Source of the DNA: Chaetoderma sp. LZ-2023a
Lineage: Eukaryota > Mollusca > Caudofoveata > Chaetodermatida > Chaetodermatidae
Length of the DNA: 64,000 nt
Reading direction: 5' to 3'
Assembly (NCBI GenBank): GCA_034401795.1
Contig: CM067370.1
Location: 49,791,914-49,855,913, forward strand
Shown: one piece after another, positions 1-12,339 of the stretch
Layout: each line of letters opens with the position of its first letter
How positions within the stretch are numbered: the first letter of the stretch is position 1
Notes under the pieces: generated by a model
Databases searched by the model: none
Told to the model about the DNA's origin: nothing
What the model saw: only the letters and a program-made list of their open reading frames with translations
Position numbers and translations under genes: made by a program

Positions 1-225
1 CACACACACACACACACACACACACACACCACACACACACACACACACACGTGAATTCCCACGCACGCGAAAGTACGCACACTCACTCACTCACTCACTC
101 ACGCACGCATGCACGCACGCACGCACGCACGCACAAACACACCCAAGCACACACACACGCAAGGACGGACGAACGAACGCACGCCCACGCACACACTCAC
201 TCGCGCACGCACGCACGCACGCACA
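1..225. repeat. (CA)n then (ACGC/ACTC)n microsatellite
   Basis: Positions 1-50 are a nearly pure CA dinucleotide run. Positions 60-225 are mixed ACGC, ACTC and ACAC tetranucleotides. Open frames here (Thr-His-Ala-Arg or Val-Arg-Ala-Cys translations) are artefacts of the repeat. Confidence 0.95.
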
Positions 226-240
226 ATGAAATTCCAAAAT

Positions 241-2210
241 GAAAGGCAACGCTCAGACGGGAAGGAGAGGAAAAACCTACCTAATACTGAATTCCTGATA
301 GAGGATTCGTCACTCATCAATGTTTCATCATATTGCCGAGTGATGCATGACTTGCCAGATTATATGCTCTGGACCAATGTACCGTTAGAATGGGGTGTCT
401 CCCATCGGTTACTTGTGTGAAAGGGAATTAGTTATTTTAGCTAAATTAGTTGTTGATTATGACCGTCTCTATATATAGGAGCGGTTGCTCTTATATGCTC
501 ATGGGTGAAAGAGATCTCATGTGTGGGTCGTTAGCCGTGTTCACAATGATTAGACCTGGGTGAATTAGAGGTCTTGCAACCATCTGACCATTGTATACAA
601 GGGCAACAATTACAGTTATTTGGTAGTTTGACGCGGGAGTTTCTCTGGCTCATGTGTCATAGGTCTCTGACTATTTGTACACAAGAGCAATAGTCTCCTG
701 TCAGTTGCTTAGCTCATCTTGGTCACTCGACCCTTTAATTTCTCAGAACAGAATGCAAGCTATGTATGTTCTATACGATGGTACCCAATCAAGTGGTCAT
801 CATCCAATTCTCTTATGGTCAGCCAGTGATATGGCCAACTAGGTCTAGTTACATGGTTTCATTCAAACACCAACTAGGAATGAAGTCTACTGCATGCCAT
901 TCTTTCCGAGAAGTTTGGTTTGCTGGAGCAAACTAGCAGAGGAGGCAGTCATCGCTCAATCCCTTGACATCTTTAAGGGATCCCTGGCTACACTAGGACA
1001 CTTCATATACTAAATTATAATTGTACATATCTGTCATTTTTATCATTCAGTTCTTCGTTACTTGTTCATGATTAATAATAATTGTGAGACTTTTAAATCA
1101 ATAACCTCATCAAAACTAATATTCTAAATTAATACTTAATGTCTATCTCGCACAGCCGCACCTCCTGCATGTATGCCTTCAACAAGTTGAAGAAGGTTGT
1201 GTAGTAACTGGAAAGAAGAAAAAAAAGAAAAAAGAAGAAGAAGTTGAAGAGGACGACTGTTGTCTACAACGAAAACGTTTCCACTACCTTAGTCTACCCA
1301 GGTATAAACGACTAAGTTTCGAGCTTAACAAAAAGGTTTGACTTCCCATTATACTAGACACCGTCGAGTTGGTCAGCCATTTGTCATTCCTAAAATAACA
1401 CAACCATGTGATCATGATACAGAAAGCTATCATCTGAAATCATATAAATTAAACAGAATAAGGTAGACTGAGGTCTTCCTATAGCGAGCAAACGTGAGAA
1501 TGGCCGACCAACTGCCTATAGGGCTGTAGGAACCTGCGCGCATATGGCCAACTCTTCCGTTACGTCTGCCCAACGAAGCCTATCTCCACTGGTTAAGAGA
1601 CAAGACTTCTTTTAAGAGGTAAATGCAGTAACTCATTTATGCATGACTTACTCCTGTAATCCAGAAGTACAGGTCTACCAGTAGATGTAGTGGAGAGCCG
1701 CGGAGTACAAACATTGATAAAGGGAACTCTGTTATGAAAGTTGGAGTGTATGGTAAGCATTTTGCAGAAAGAGGTAATATTATGACATTCCTGAAACATG
1801 GCAATTGTAGGACAATGAAGTACCCAGGCCACGCCTTTGGATCATATTTAGCTGACACTAAGCAGTATCGGTACTAAATAGCTTGATTAGGAAATTCATA
1901 ACATGATTACATGAATGCACATGCTTACAGTTGGGCTTAACAACGGGGAAGCTAGCGTTGATGTAGATCCAGCGAAGGTCGACCATACTATAGTGTTACG
2001 ATATGGTGAGCTCTATGCTCCAAAGTTGGAGTGCTAAGAGCCCGTATCGTGAGCTTGCATTGTAGACTGTGATGTATGATTCACGTCATAGTTGAAAGTT
2101 AACCTATAGACCTATGTCAATTGGATATTATATAATCATCCATTCAAAGCTATCGTCGTTTAGTGGAATTCTAAAAGCATACACAAGAATTTACTCATAA
2201 AACCTCTATC
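241..2210. other. Stretch with no recognised gene
   Basis: I see no credible coding frame, RNA gene or transposon end. There is a purine-rich AAG run near 1216-1246. The short minus-strand frames at 1593-1858 resemble no family I know. Confidence 0.6.
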
Positions 2211-2211
2211 C

Positions 2212-2700
2212 ACCAAGAATGTGAATGGATGTGCTAAATTTGGTGATTCTACCTATCTACGTTCACGATTCACGGTCAAAGATGAGTATTTCGGGATGCG
2301 CTTGCTGACCCCGAGTCCTAGATATATGATGCTTTGTCCTAAAACTCATAGAACTTCTAGATACTGATAATATGAATGGATATGCCGAATTCCGCGATTC
2401 TACCGACTTGCGTTCCCGATTTATGGCTAAAATGTGTATTTCCGGATGCACGGAATGACCTAGAGATTTGAACCTGTGATCTGGAACTAAAATTTCCTTC
2501 TAGCCTACCACAAAATGAATCTACGTTACAATAATGTGATTCTACATTCTTGTAGTGCAGATTTATTGACGAACATGTGTATTTCCGTATGCACTAAGCG
2601 ACCCTGTGACCTAGATTTTTGACCTTTTGACCCCAAACTAAAGTAGTTTCTAGGCACTCATAAAATGAATGGATGTGCCAAATTGTGTGATTCCACCTCA
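2212..2700. repeat. Degenerate tandem repeat, about 150-bp unit, four units
   Basis: A block containing the words AATGTGAATGGATGTGC and GTGATTCTACC recurs at about 2218, 2369, 2514 and 2665, spaced 145-151 bp. Other shared words such as GTGTATTTCCGGATGCAC fall in register. Units are strongly diverged, so this is an old array. Confidence 0.7.
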
Positions 2701-2728
2701 TATGATTTCTGAGATATGCCTCGGATTA

Positions 2729-2850
2729 ACAGACGGACAGATGGATGGACGAACGTACAGGCGGGCGGGTGGACGGACAGGTGGACAATAAGGCGGGCGG
2801 ACGGACTGACGGACAGACTCACAGACAACCATAGACACCCAGACAGACAT
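2729..2850. repeat. GGAC/GGGC/GACA tetranucleotide microsatellite
   Basis: Imperfect run of GGAC, GGCG and GACA words. It abuts the 3' edge of the degenerate tandem array. Confidence 0.9.
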
Positions 2851-3132
2851 ATACACAGATGACACCAACCGCAATACTCACACCGGACTTCGGCGGCGTA
2901 AGTAATTAGACGATAAGACATAGGTGACCATATGGATATGGGACCGGCCAAATCCAGTGGTGGTGACACAAGGAAGGCACCCTGGGAGTAATAAGAATTA
3001 ACAGCTACAGTCTGCCAGAAGATGGTAGGTGGACAGACCCCATTTTCGAGTGATTGACCATAGCGTGTCGTCCGTCATTCATATGTGAAAAGAAGATTTG
3101 CAATGAACGATGTATATTGGCAATTGGGAAGC

Positions 3133-3474
3133 ACCATGGACCTTTCCAGTTTTAGCTATGCCCCGCCAAGCTCTAGTTAAGTTCCACCCACACTTCGTGA
3201 CTATTAATTTCCAGAAAACTATATAGGTAGGCTGTTGATTATTTTAAAACTCATTGGACTGGGTGTTGTTGCTATCTATGGCAGCAAACAGCGCCCAGTC
3301 AAATTAGATTAAAAATATTCAACATCATGTTTATTAACTAGTAAAGAAATACAATTCATATAACCTGACGAACTATTAAGCGCTTAAAACGGACTAAATG
3401 AAATCATTCATACCATAATGATTATGACATCATATGCCGAAATATCATGGATGGATAAACTGGAAAGGTCAATT
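3133..3474 (+). mobile_element. MITE, family M1 copy A
   Basis: Non-coding element of about 340 bp. It starts with ATGGACCTTTCCAGTTTTAG and ends with ATAAACTGGAAAGGTCAAT, which are inverted terminal repeats of each other. In the middle (about 3228-3325) is a palindrome with arms containing TGGACTGGGTG and GCGCCCAGTCAAATTAG separated by a short loop. After it come TGTTTATTAA and ACAATTCATA words, then a degraded TGACATCA site. The same order of words recurs in five other places in this window (44145, about 59829, 60343, 62030 and 62858). Confidence 0.8.
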
Positions 3475-5250
3475 CCTCGTACTGACTGGTTGTCACAGTC
3501 AGAGTGGTAACATCATCATCAGGTTAACTTGGTGGCCGGCCATTTCTGCTGGTGGGTGATGTTCAACAGGAACATTCTATCGTACTGACACATATAATTA
3601 TGTCAGGACACACAGGTACATCGGAGTATGTCTGATGAGTATTCATTAGTGTCGTAGGCCACATCTATAGGCAACAGACAAAGACATAAAGTAGCGAGGA
3701 ATATCATGTGGTCAGATGGAGGTGATCAGCAACCTCCATAGTGGGCCATACTGACTTAGAATGCCACCACAAAATGAAGATAATGTAAAGAGGCAAACAT
3801 CCATTATGAGACTGCTCTTGGCTGGCAGCTCAAATAAAATCAATTCATGCAGAGAATGTTGATAATTTTAAAAGCAGAACTTTAATTAGAACAACTTGAG
3901 TCATGGGCTGCGCATAACACCTGCTAGAACATTCCAACTTAGGCAGTAGCCATATCTTGACTGTTCGCGTGTATCGTCGAAAGATGCCTCACATTCATGC
4001 GCTTCACATCAGAAAAAGCATGCAGATACCATCCCATCTTAGGAGCGGTGTTCATTGGCTGACACAACAAATACACAACGTGTAATATCCAAGGATAAAA
4101 TAGAAACAACACACAATGAATCATTCTGGGAGCCAACAATAATTTTCGAAACGATCATATAAGCATGCCTCCGGAAAGGATTACGAAGTAAACAACTTAA
4201 ACTAAATGTTTGAATATAAAATGCCTAAAATAGATTGATTCAAAGACCACCAACTCTTCATTAGAGGCGTTCACCTGGCACAAAGGTCATGTATCTAACA
4301 GTTGTAGAACATCCTTTTCCATACATGTTCAGACAATTTAACCCCTTATTATTGACAATGTTTCCTGCAAAGCGTGATGACATAACTACTGGTGCATTAC
4401 GGTTAGCACATATTCACGAAATTTGCTTGGAAAAAATATTCTTGGGTAATATCAGTGGACCCATAGACTACAGATACCCATTATGTGCATTGCATTAATA
4501 CGTCTTTAAACAGAGACTCAAATATCAATTGGTCTTGCCAATTTCATCATACTGGATATCATGCACATCCAGATCATCTCATGCACCACTATACATGCTT
4601 CTTTCTAGATCAGTGGCCAGTGAAGCTGATTACCATCTAATGTGGAAGATTGTATGCCCTTGCCTATATTATTGGCATGCTTCTGAAGTAATATTCTCGC
4701 CATTGCATAGGTTGATGTGTTGGTGAATAATTGACGGGTTGGTTTATTTCAGTCAGAGTATATCGGAACAACATCACTGAACGCTGAACATCGCCTTCAG
4801 GAGTTGATCAGTTAATTCTCAGATTCTTCTTGTGCAACACTCGTACATGTTGAGCTATATGTGTATAATTTTGTATGGTGTAATGTCCTGTAATATCCTT
4901 TGATACAAATATAGACCACACTTCACTAACATTATAGGGTGTTTATTTTATGAATGATCCTGAATTTTACTTCTATTGGTGATATACCTACCAATGATAA
5001 ACATTACCCTCATAGCACTTTCACATACCATTTTAGCTGCAAAACGTACTTTCTTACCATTTCCATTACTAATTCTAAATGCTTTTCATGAGAGTAAAAG
5101 CCTTCGAAAAATGTACTATTTAATCAACGAAGATATACATAAATTTACCAACATATTCTTAAAAGATTTGAATCACATCCCTTTGAAAATGGCACTAACA
5201 TTAGCATAGCTAATTGCACAACTCGACATTCAAATAACCCTTCTCTAAAT
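3475..5250. other. Stretch with no recognised gene
   Basis: Short open frames at 4289-4498, 4529-4726 and 4976-5209 are 60-77 codons with no motif I recognise and no supporting splice or start context. I see nothing else. Confidence 0.5.
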
Positions 5251-5251
5251 G

Positions 5252-5254
<3 letters not shown>

Positions 5255-5296
<42 letters not shown>
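5255..5296. repeat. (TC)n microsatellite
   Basis: Pure TC dinucleotide run of 42 bp. Confidence 0.97.
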
Positions 5297-5299
<3 letters not shown>

Positions 5300-5691
5300 C
5301 ACTTAGCTAGACCTATTACACTTACAGAGTTGCCGCGTATGTGTGGACAACGACATTTTTTGGGTCACTGTATGAGGGCAAATCGTGGTTTATCAATTAA
5401 CCTATCATACAAAATATTATATTAGCTGTATGCCTACATTTAGGCGCGCTTCTCCGGTTTTTGTCAATACTGATGTCATAATATATGAATTAATATATCC
5501 AGAGATACCAGCTGCGAACACAGGTGTGGATGCAAGGCTTAGACAAATAAAACCAGAAAACGTTGCTTGACTCATAGCCTCCACCTCCACCCCCACCCAC
5601 CCCACCCAACCTCCCACCCATATCACTGAAAATACCTTTCTCAATCTAGTAGGTAGCAATTTTATTCAAAGCATTCATAGGCCTATTATAA

Positions 5692-5728
5692 AAATAAATA
5701 AATAAATAAATAAAAAAAATAAAAAAAC
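5692..5728. repeat. A-rich (AAAT)n run
   Basis: AAAT repeats merging into poly-A, directly before the 170-bp tandem array. Confidence 0.9.
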
Positions 5729-5738
5729 CAAAATGCTA

Positions 5739-6225
5739 ATATGCTGTTTACGCGAACATTGACAAAATTGTGGGTTTTTACACCCAAAATCCCGAACATA
5801 TAAAGGTGAATCCTTCAAAAGACACATCTGCGTATTATAAGTCAGGGATATATACCAAGTTTCATTAAGCTATCTGATGCGGTTCTGTAAGGTATGCTGT
5901 TTGCGAGAACATGGACAAGAATCATGAGTTTGCATTAAAAAGCGCATTTTCACCCAAGATCCTGGACCTATAAAAATGAATCCTTCAAAAGGCCAATCGA
6001 TCCATCATACAGCAGCTACATTCTAGGTTTTATTAAATTATTTTAAGTGATTCTGTATGATACGCAGTTTACGGGAACAGTGACAAAAATCATGAGCTTT
6101 TGCATTAAAAAGCCGATTATCGACTGAGATCTTGGACCTATAAAGGTGAATCCTTCAAAAGCCACATTTACCCATCATAATGAAGCAACTTGCCAAGTTT
6201 CATTAAATATTGACCATCACTCGCA
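5739..6225. repeat. Tandem satellite, about 170-bp unit, three units
   Basis: The word TGAATCCTTCAAAA occurs at 5807, 5977 and 6147, exactly 170 bp apart each time. Flanking words also repeat in register: TATGCTGTTT(A/G)CG, CACCCAAGATC, GGACCTATAAA and AAGTTTCATTAA. Unit starts at about 5740, 5893 and 6061 show small indels. Confidence 0.85.
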
Positions 6226-6285
6226 TAGATACTAGAAACGTCTTGCAGTGTTTTCAATGGGCTGGGTTTAAAATTAGGCTGCGTG

Positions 6286-6323
6286 AGTGGATGGATGGAT
6301 GGATGGATGGATGGATGGATGGA
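6286..6323. repeat. (GGAT)n microsatellite
   Basis: Nine consecutive GGAT words. Confidence 0.95.
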
Positions 6324-6971
6324 ATTTAATTAATGGATTTTAGTTGTTACCAGCAAATCTCCAATCCTAGCGGTTTTTCTTGGGAAAGATTTCGAAATTT
6401 AGATGTTCTGAGATGACATGTATTTTTAGGTGGGTAAATATGGGTGGAGTAAACACATGTTTCGCAACCCCCACCCACCCGGATCCAATATTAAAGGGGG
6501 CTGGGGAGGGGGGGTAGCTGGCCCCATTTCGCCAATCTCTTCCTACGCGGAGATAAACGTGTCGATATTGAACATATGCAGGACAGATTGCGGACAGATA
6601 GACCTACATTTAAGTTTACCTGTATGTAAGCCTATGTTGCAATATATTTTCATCAATCAGCCTATGTTTTCATGCCATATCTCAGGCAATTCTTTCAATC
6701 ACGAAGTTTAACAGTGAGAACAAGTGTAGAAGCTCGGTTAAGGTCACCGCCAAGTTTAGATTTTGTCTGATTATATTAATCATATTATCATATTTGACAA
6801 TAGCCATGGTTTGCCCTGAATCGTGCATTATGTGTCTGTGCCATCGCCAAAATGTCTCCATACGCTCTTTGTAGATCTTGACATACATGTTGAAGATTTT
6901 TAAAAATTATAAAGCCATATCATCTCACAGATGCATGGTAATTTTCAGTCTGGGTCATTAGGACAACGATG

Positions 6972-7135
<164 letters not shown>

Positions 7136-7199
7136 GAGTAGAGCACATGTAGGGTTGTTAGAAAACGTGCCTCCGGCCGTATCTTCCAAAATAAGCCCT

Positions 7200-8213
7200 A
7201 TTTGATGAATCGGAACGTGTTTGACATCATATCAATCCCCGTATTATCAGCTTTATTGAGATATAAAAATAAACCAGATAGGTCATGTGGTTCCAGAGAT
7301 ATCACCATTTACAATCAGTGTCAGCAATATCAAAGTTCTACCCCTTCTTCTTCTTCTTTTTCTTCTTCTTATTTTCGATCGGTGGTATCACACTTGGAGA
7401 GCCGTTCTCAAGATGAAATCTGTGGTTTTCTGCAGTTCTTCCACAGGCCCATACAGCTTTTCAAGAAAAGAGGTTGACAAAGGCCAGATCTCTTCTCTCA
7501 GCAGCTGATACGTACTGCAACGTTGAAGTATGTGCTCTGTGGTCTGTTCTGCTTCTCCACAAGGACAAGCGGGCGATGTCGTAAGGTGGAACCGCCTGTA
7601 CAATGCGTTGGTTTAGTCTGTTGTGTCCAGTTCTGAGACGAAAAATCGTCACTTGCTCTGGCCTCGAGAGATGATGGTAGGCATCTTCTGATTGACGTGC
7701 TCTATAGAGTGACTTTATGATAGTCTTCATCTCTGTATGGGTAACCATGTTTTCTGTCTGATTCTCTTCTGCACCCACCTTTGCCATCTTGTCTGCTTCC
7801 TCATTTCCTTGGATTCCACAGTGTGAGGGGATCCACTGCATTGCTATCCGAAAGCATTTGATGGTTTGTAGTGCTTCTTCAAGTTGTGGCAGCTTACCTT
7901 TGGTGATAGCCTCAAGGACGGAGCGGGCATCAGATAAAAAGACAATCTGTGCAATAGGGTCTGCTGTTCTGCTGATGGTATTAGCTGCATGAACCAGTGC
8001 TTCGACTTCAGCTCTGTAGCTTGTGCAGTGTTTGCCCGTCGGTATTGCAGCTGACTCATGTTGTCCGTTTGGATACTATATGTGCAGTCCGGCACCTCCG
8101 CTCCTAATTGCATCTTTGGCTGATCCATCTGTGTAGATCCTTATCCATCTCTCCTGAGGGTACATTTCTTCCAGCATGGCTAGGGTCAGGGCCTTCTTGC
8201 TCGTATTTGTCCG
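7200..8213 (-). mobile_element. 5'-truncated Jockey/I-like LINE: RNase H and 3' end, pseudogene
   Basis: This is the 3' part of a non-LTR retrotransposon read on the minus strand. Reading from 8213, the frame gives ERWIRIYTDGSAKDA, the first RNase H motif, then a stop at about 8086. After a frame change comes AEVEALVHAANTI, then LSDARSVLEAI, then WIPSHCGIQGNEEADKMAK (7788-7841), which holds the late RNase H His and Asp residues. A cysteine motif PACPCGEAEQTTEHILQRC at about 7510-7570 follows in another frame, after RLRTGHNRLNQ. This order (RNase H, then RTGH..LN, then a CxC..H...C box) is typical of Jockey and I-type elements. At least two frameshifts and one stop disable it. The endonuclease and RT domains are absent, so it is a 5'-truncated insertion. 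An AATAAA on the minus strand near 7250-7260 may be its polyadenylation signal. Confidence 0.88.
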
Positions 8214-8233
8214 AGTAAGTAAGTAAGTAAGTA
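8214..8233. repeat. (AAGT)n microsatellite
   Basis: Five AAGT words at the truncation point of the LINE fragment; possibly part of the insertion target. Confidence 0.85.
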
Positions 8234-8280
8234 TAGGTCAATGCTCTCGCGTATTAACGGTGTCGTAGAGTTGAAGTTGT

Positions 8281-8300
8281 GCGTGTGCGTGCATGCATGC

Positions 8301-8361
<61 letters not shown>

Positions 8362-8383
8362 CGTGCGTGCGTGTGTGTGTGTG
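8281..8383. repeat. (GT)n with GTGC/GCAT blocks
   Basis: Central pure GT run flanked by GTGC words on both sides. Confidence 0.96.
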
Positions 8384-8399
8384 ATTTGGGGGGGGGGAG

Positions 8400-9750
8400 G
8401 GTGTGCAAGGTGGTGATCACATTAGCAAAAAAAAATTAGACGTTCTGAGAAGCTATCTCTTGCATTCTAAGCGAGCAAAATGTACATTTAATGTGCTTGC
8501 AAATTATTTTATTTTGAGGGACGTTTGCATGATAAATTGATAGCTGATGTTCATTTTAAAGATATTGCACCTGAAAGGTGTTGCTGCAACATTCTCAAAA
8601 TGAACACCAGTATTTCTGCAAACAGTTGATACATATTTTTATGCCTGTCCAGCAGGACAATGGTTAAATATGTTTTTATTTTGAATACCTTAAAATAGTT
8701 ATGTAAACAAATGAAAACCTATTTACACTAATGATAAATAACAAATTGTTAATCATTATTTTAAAAAACCAGGGCCACAACTCTGGTTTTAATAGGTGTA
8801 TCCATTTCATTTTCATAACTCAACTAGATATTGCCAAAAGGAACATATCTGCCAAATTTGCTTTTAATCCTTCAACAAATGGTAAAACGTGCCACTATTG
8901 TGATGGGCAGACGACGGGCAGACGATGGACAAATTGCCATATTATAAGCTCACCCAGGTGAGCTAACAAAGAACATAAAAATATAAGAAAAAACAGTACT
9001 ATAGTCAAACCGGCATTCAATGACTGCCTTATGGAGCACCAAGAAATGTTCACAAAAAAACAGATGGTCTCTTAATACAAATTCTGTCGCAAAGATTATC
9101 CTGAATCCACTTTATAGATCTATAGATGTAATACTAGAAGCTATTTGCATATAATTAAAATTCGTTTCTGAACAAATTATTGGTTGGGCAACTGCCCTGC
9201 CTGCCCTACCATCTTGCCACTTCCGACTCCCCTGAATATTTATAACGTTTAAGATTTTAGCGAGGCTCTGAAAAGTGGGATGTGGGTTGGTACAATATCC
9301 ACCTCCCCACCTCCCCTCCCCACCCCCCTCCCCCCACACACACACACACGCCCACCACGCCATACCAAAATGTGGAGGGGGGGGAATGTATCTAGCGTAA
9401 TGGCGCTTTAAATAGGTCAACAATTGTTATAAATAATATCGGTGTCGCCATGTGGCGGCTGAGATTGTTTGCTATTTAACTATAGGTTTATAGGGATTTT
9501 TCTCACGAGGTCATAACGGCTCTATTTTTAAAACGGGGAAAGTCTGGTCGTCAAGACAGCCAGTTGCGTGATACACTAAATACACTGTCTTATCTGTCAG
9601 ACCCGGAATTAGTATTACCTTGCATTAATCTTCGTTGTTATCTAAATAATAATAATGATTATTTCCACTTCATACACGATAAATATTGATTGCAATGCCT
9701 TATTTATGGCTTTCGTACTATGTTTGAACCATTATTCGTGCATCAAAAGC
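8400..9750. other. Stretch with no recognised gene
   Basis: AT-rich sequence. The only notable feature is a C-rich/G-rich low-complexity patch at about 9298-9380. No coding signature seen. Confidence 0.55.
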
Positions 9751-9751
9751 A

Positions 9752-10815
9752 TACCGTAAAACGGGGTTATTTCGTCAGATTTCAGCACATTTTTATGTGC
9801 GCGCTAGTTATGGCTTCTTTTTTCTAACTGGCATGCTGGTGTTTAGAGAACTTAGGCGCCAGTGAATAAGAAAACAATATTTTGAAATTGATCAGTTGTC
9901 TAGGTACTCGGGTATAGACGTCAGTTTCTTTGAGTGGTGAAATAATCCCGATAAGCGGTTATTTCGCCACTCAAGTAAGTCTAAATGTAATGATCAACTT
10001 AACCATGCTATATTGACTCATCGCCACTTTTATTGGATTTAGACATTCAAAGAAAACAACTGAATACAAAATTAAAAAAAATGAATGCAACTGAAAATGG
10101 TCTTTAGTTATAGCTTCATTTCGATGGTATACCTAACGTGCCATGAACTGCTGCATGAACAAAGTTAACAGCTTAGTTATTACAAGTTCCGAGATTAATC
10201 GTCGCATGTCATCAGCTCCGCCATGGCAACTCTTACTTACAAAGAACGGGCAGTATTTGTGACAACATTAACTGTAGTACTTGAGGTATTGGAAACATTG
10301 AACGCAATCGTTTCCAGTGTAAATGTAGTACGACACACCACACTTACACACATCCTCCTCCACGTCCTCCTCCACATTACCAGACACATCAATCACAGCG
10401 CCATTGGAAGAGCTACTAGGACCTGCTGTTCCTGGTTGATCTTCAGCCTCGCTTGATGAAACGATCATGTTGGTCTGTCCTGCTAAAGTTCTCATCTAGC
10501 TGCATCCACTACACCGCCCCTCCCAACCCCTCACCCGCCCGCTTTTGTTTTGTTGGTGATGTTGAGGCTGACCATCCTCTCATCTCTTTGAGTATATCAA
10601 TAACATTTCCGGTGAGCTGTAGTCGTATTCTAAGATTCCTGGCATGGGAGGCGTTTCAGGACAGCCTCGCTGGCAAATGGCACCAAACACGTTCTGTTGA
10701 AAGCTGATTTGAGACACGTTCATTTGAAAGCCGATTTGAGATTCGATCAAGCTAGTGGCGAAGTTACCTCACATGGTGGCAAATTTACACACTAAAACGG
10801 TGTTTTAGTAAGAAA
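9752..10815 (-). mobile_element. Possible decayed DNA transposon with a short cysteine-rich C-terminal frame
   Basis: Three blocks share the words GTTATTTCG or GGCGAA: ACGGGGTTATTTCGTC at about 9761, a 41-bp palindrome at 9932-9972 (GAGTGGTGAAATAA against TTATTTCGCCACTC), and an inverted relative GTGGCGAAGTTACC at about 10755. The right edge at 10790-10810 contains CTAAAACGG, inverted with respect to CGTAAAACG at the left edge. Between them, minus frame 10495-10268 (75 codons) is Ser/Glu/Asp-rich and ends in a Cys-x-Cys followed by Cys-x-x-Cys. That could be the tail of a transposase such as the zinc-finger ends found in pogo-like proteins. No catalytic DDE region is seen. The assignment is tentative. 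Confidence 0.3.
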
Positions 10816-10939
10816 ATCAGAGATTGCAGACCCTCGCCCTCATGCCTTTTGTCAAACTGTAAACATTTTCTTGATTTCCCGGATTTCCCAGATGTTTCGA
10901 ATCACTCGCGACATTGTATAATCCTAATGTACGGTTACA

Positions 10940-11400
10940 CCATCTCTTGTGTTCAAATTTGAGCCAAATTGGACGAGCAGTTTCGGAGATATCCATATAT
11001 ACGGAATTCGAAGCGAACAGATCGGGGTATGTGGATGAGGGTCAACGTCTGGAAATCCTATCACACGTAAAGCTCCTTGGTTGTGTTAAAGCTTGAACAA
11101 ACCGGACGATTAGTTTCTGAGATTGATCCCGAAATTGATCCGATCCAGTTCCAGGTTTTCCTATCCGGATCAGGGCTAGCGTCTCTTACATGTTAAGTTC
11201 CTTTGGTGTGTTAAAACTTGAATCAAACTGGACGGGTATTTTACGAGATATTTCCAAGATATCTATATAGATACGGATCTGGCTTTTTCAATCTGGATCA
11301 TGACTAATATCGGGAAATCCTATTTTTCTCCAACACCATTTCTTGTGCTAAAACTTGAACCCAATCGGATAAGTGGTTTTTGAAGGGCAGAAGGTCAAAT
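10940..11400. repeat. Degenerate tandem repeat, about 125-137-bp unit, four units
   Basis: A block with TGTGTTAAAACTTGAA...CAAACTGGACG...TT..GAGAT recurs at about 10948, 11082, 11207 and 11344. Phrases such as GGAAATCCTAT and GGATC recur between them. It resembles ancient tandem arrays rather than coding sequence. Confidence 0.7.
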
Positions 11401-11680
11401 GTCATAAAGACTTTGTTTGTCATGCTATTTTCTCGGAAACCGTTTGGTGGAGCTAATCACAATTTTATGTGATTTACCCATATGATTGCGGATTGCGACA
11501 TGAGAATTATATTTGTATTTGATGATTATAGAAATAATGATGATAACGATAAGGATGATATAAGTTATTGTATATGTGTGTAGCGTTATTCATACAGTAT
11601 TCTAACAGCACGCCAACTATCTGACTGTCTCACAGATGTGTATATACATAAAATAGTGTCAATGTTGAAATTGATCAGGT

Positions 11681-12305
11681 GACCTGGGTCAGGTTCGACT
11701 GGCTAAGCATAGTTAATCTACTGGTTTACTGAACATGCGCAGTTGCTATGTCCAGTCGAACGATGGATAGTTAACTACAGTTCTTTGGCACCCGATTCCC
11801 CATTGAATTACTATTGGAGAAAATTTGGAGCCGTGTACCAGTCGCGACTAACACTTTCTGTCGTCTGCTGTGAGGGCCTGTGAAAATGGGTTATTGTCCG
11901 CTAAGATGTCAAAACGGTTCCATATAATATAAAGTGGGAAGGAAATGGGCCTTGGGGACATTGATTTCCCATGGGACACCATAATTCCATCAAACTTAGA
12001 TAGGTTAGGGAAATATTACCACGTTTATGTGCATTTAACCATGGGAAGCGAAAACCAGCAGCCATTTGGATTTTACGGAAATCTCATACTAATGATTTGG
12101 AACCCATCGTACTAATATAGGCCCACTCACATAGCTACGCTGCAGCAGAGCGAGAGGGTGAGGCCCGTGCAATAGGACGATGTTTGGAATCGAGCTCGGG
12201 TACTCGGTCGACTATAGTTGACTAGCTAGTTAACTATTTCAAGTTGAACTTGGATCTAGTTAGCTATAGCTAACTATGGTTAGCCAGTCGAACTTGACCA
12301 TGGGT
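11681..12305. mobile_element. MITE-like element with about 35-bp terminal inverted repeats
   Basis: Left arm 11681-11718 contains GGTTCGACTGGCTAAGCATA; right arm 12270-12305 contains TATGGTTAGCCAGTCGAACT, its near reverse complement. A third partial inverted copy (GTCCAGTCGAACGATGG) lies at about 11749. No open frame is seen inside; the element is about 625 bp. Confidence 0.65.
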
Positions 12306-12339
12306 GAAATAAAGCTTAACTGCCCTGTTTTCCTAACCA

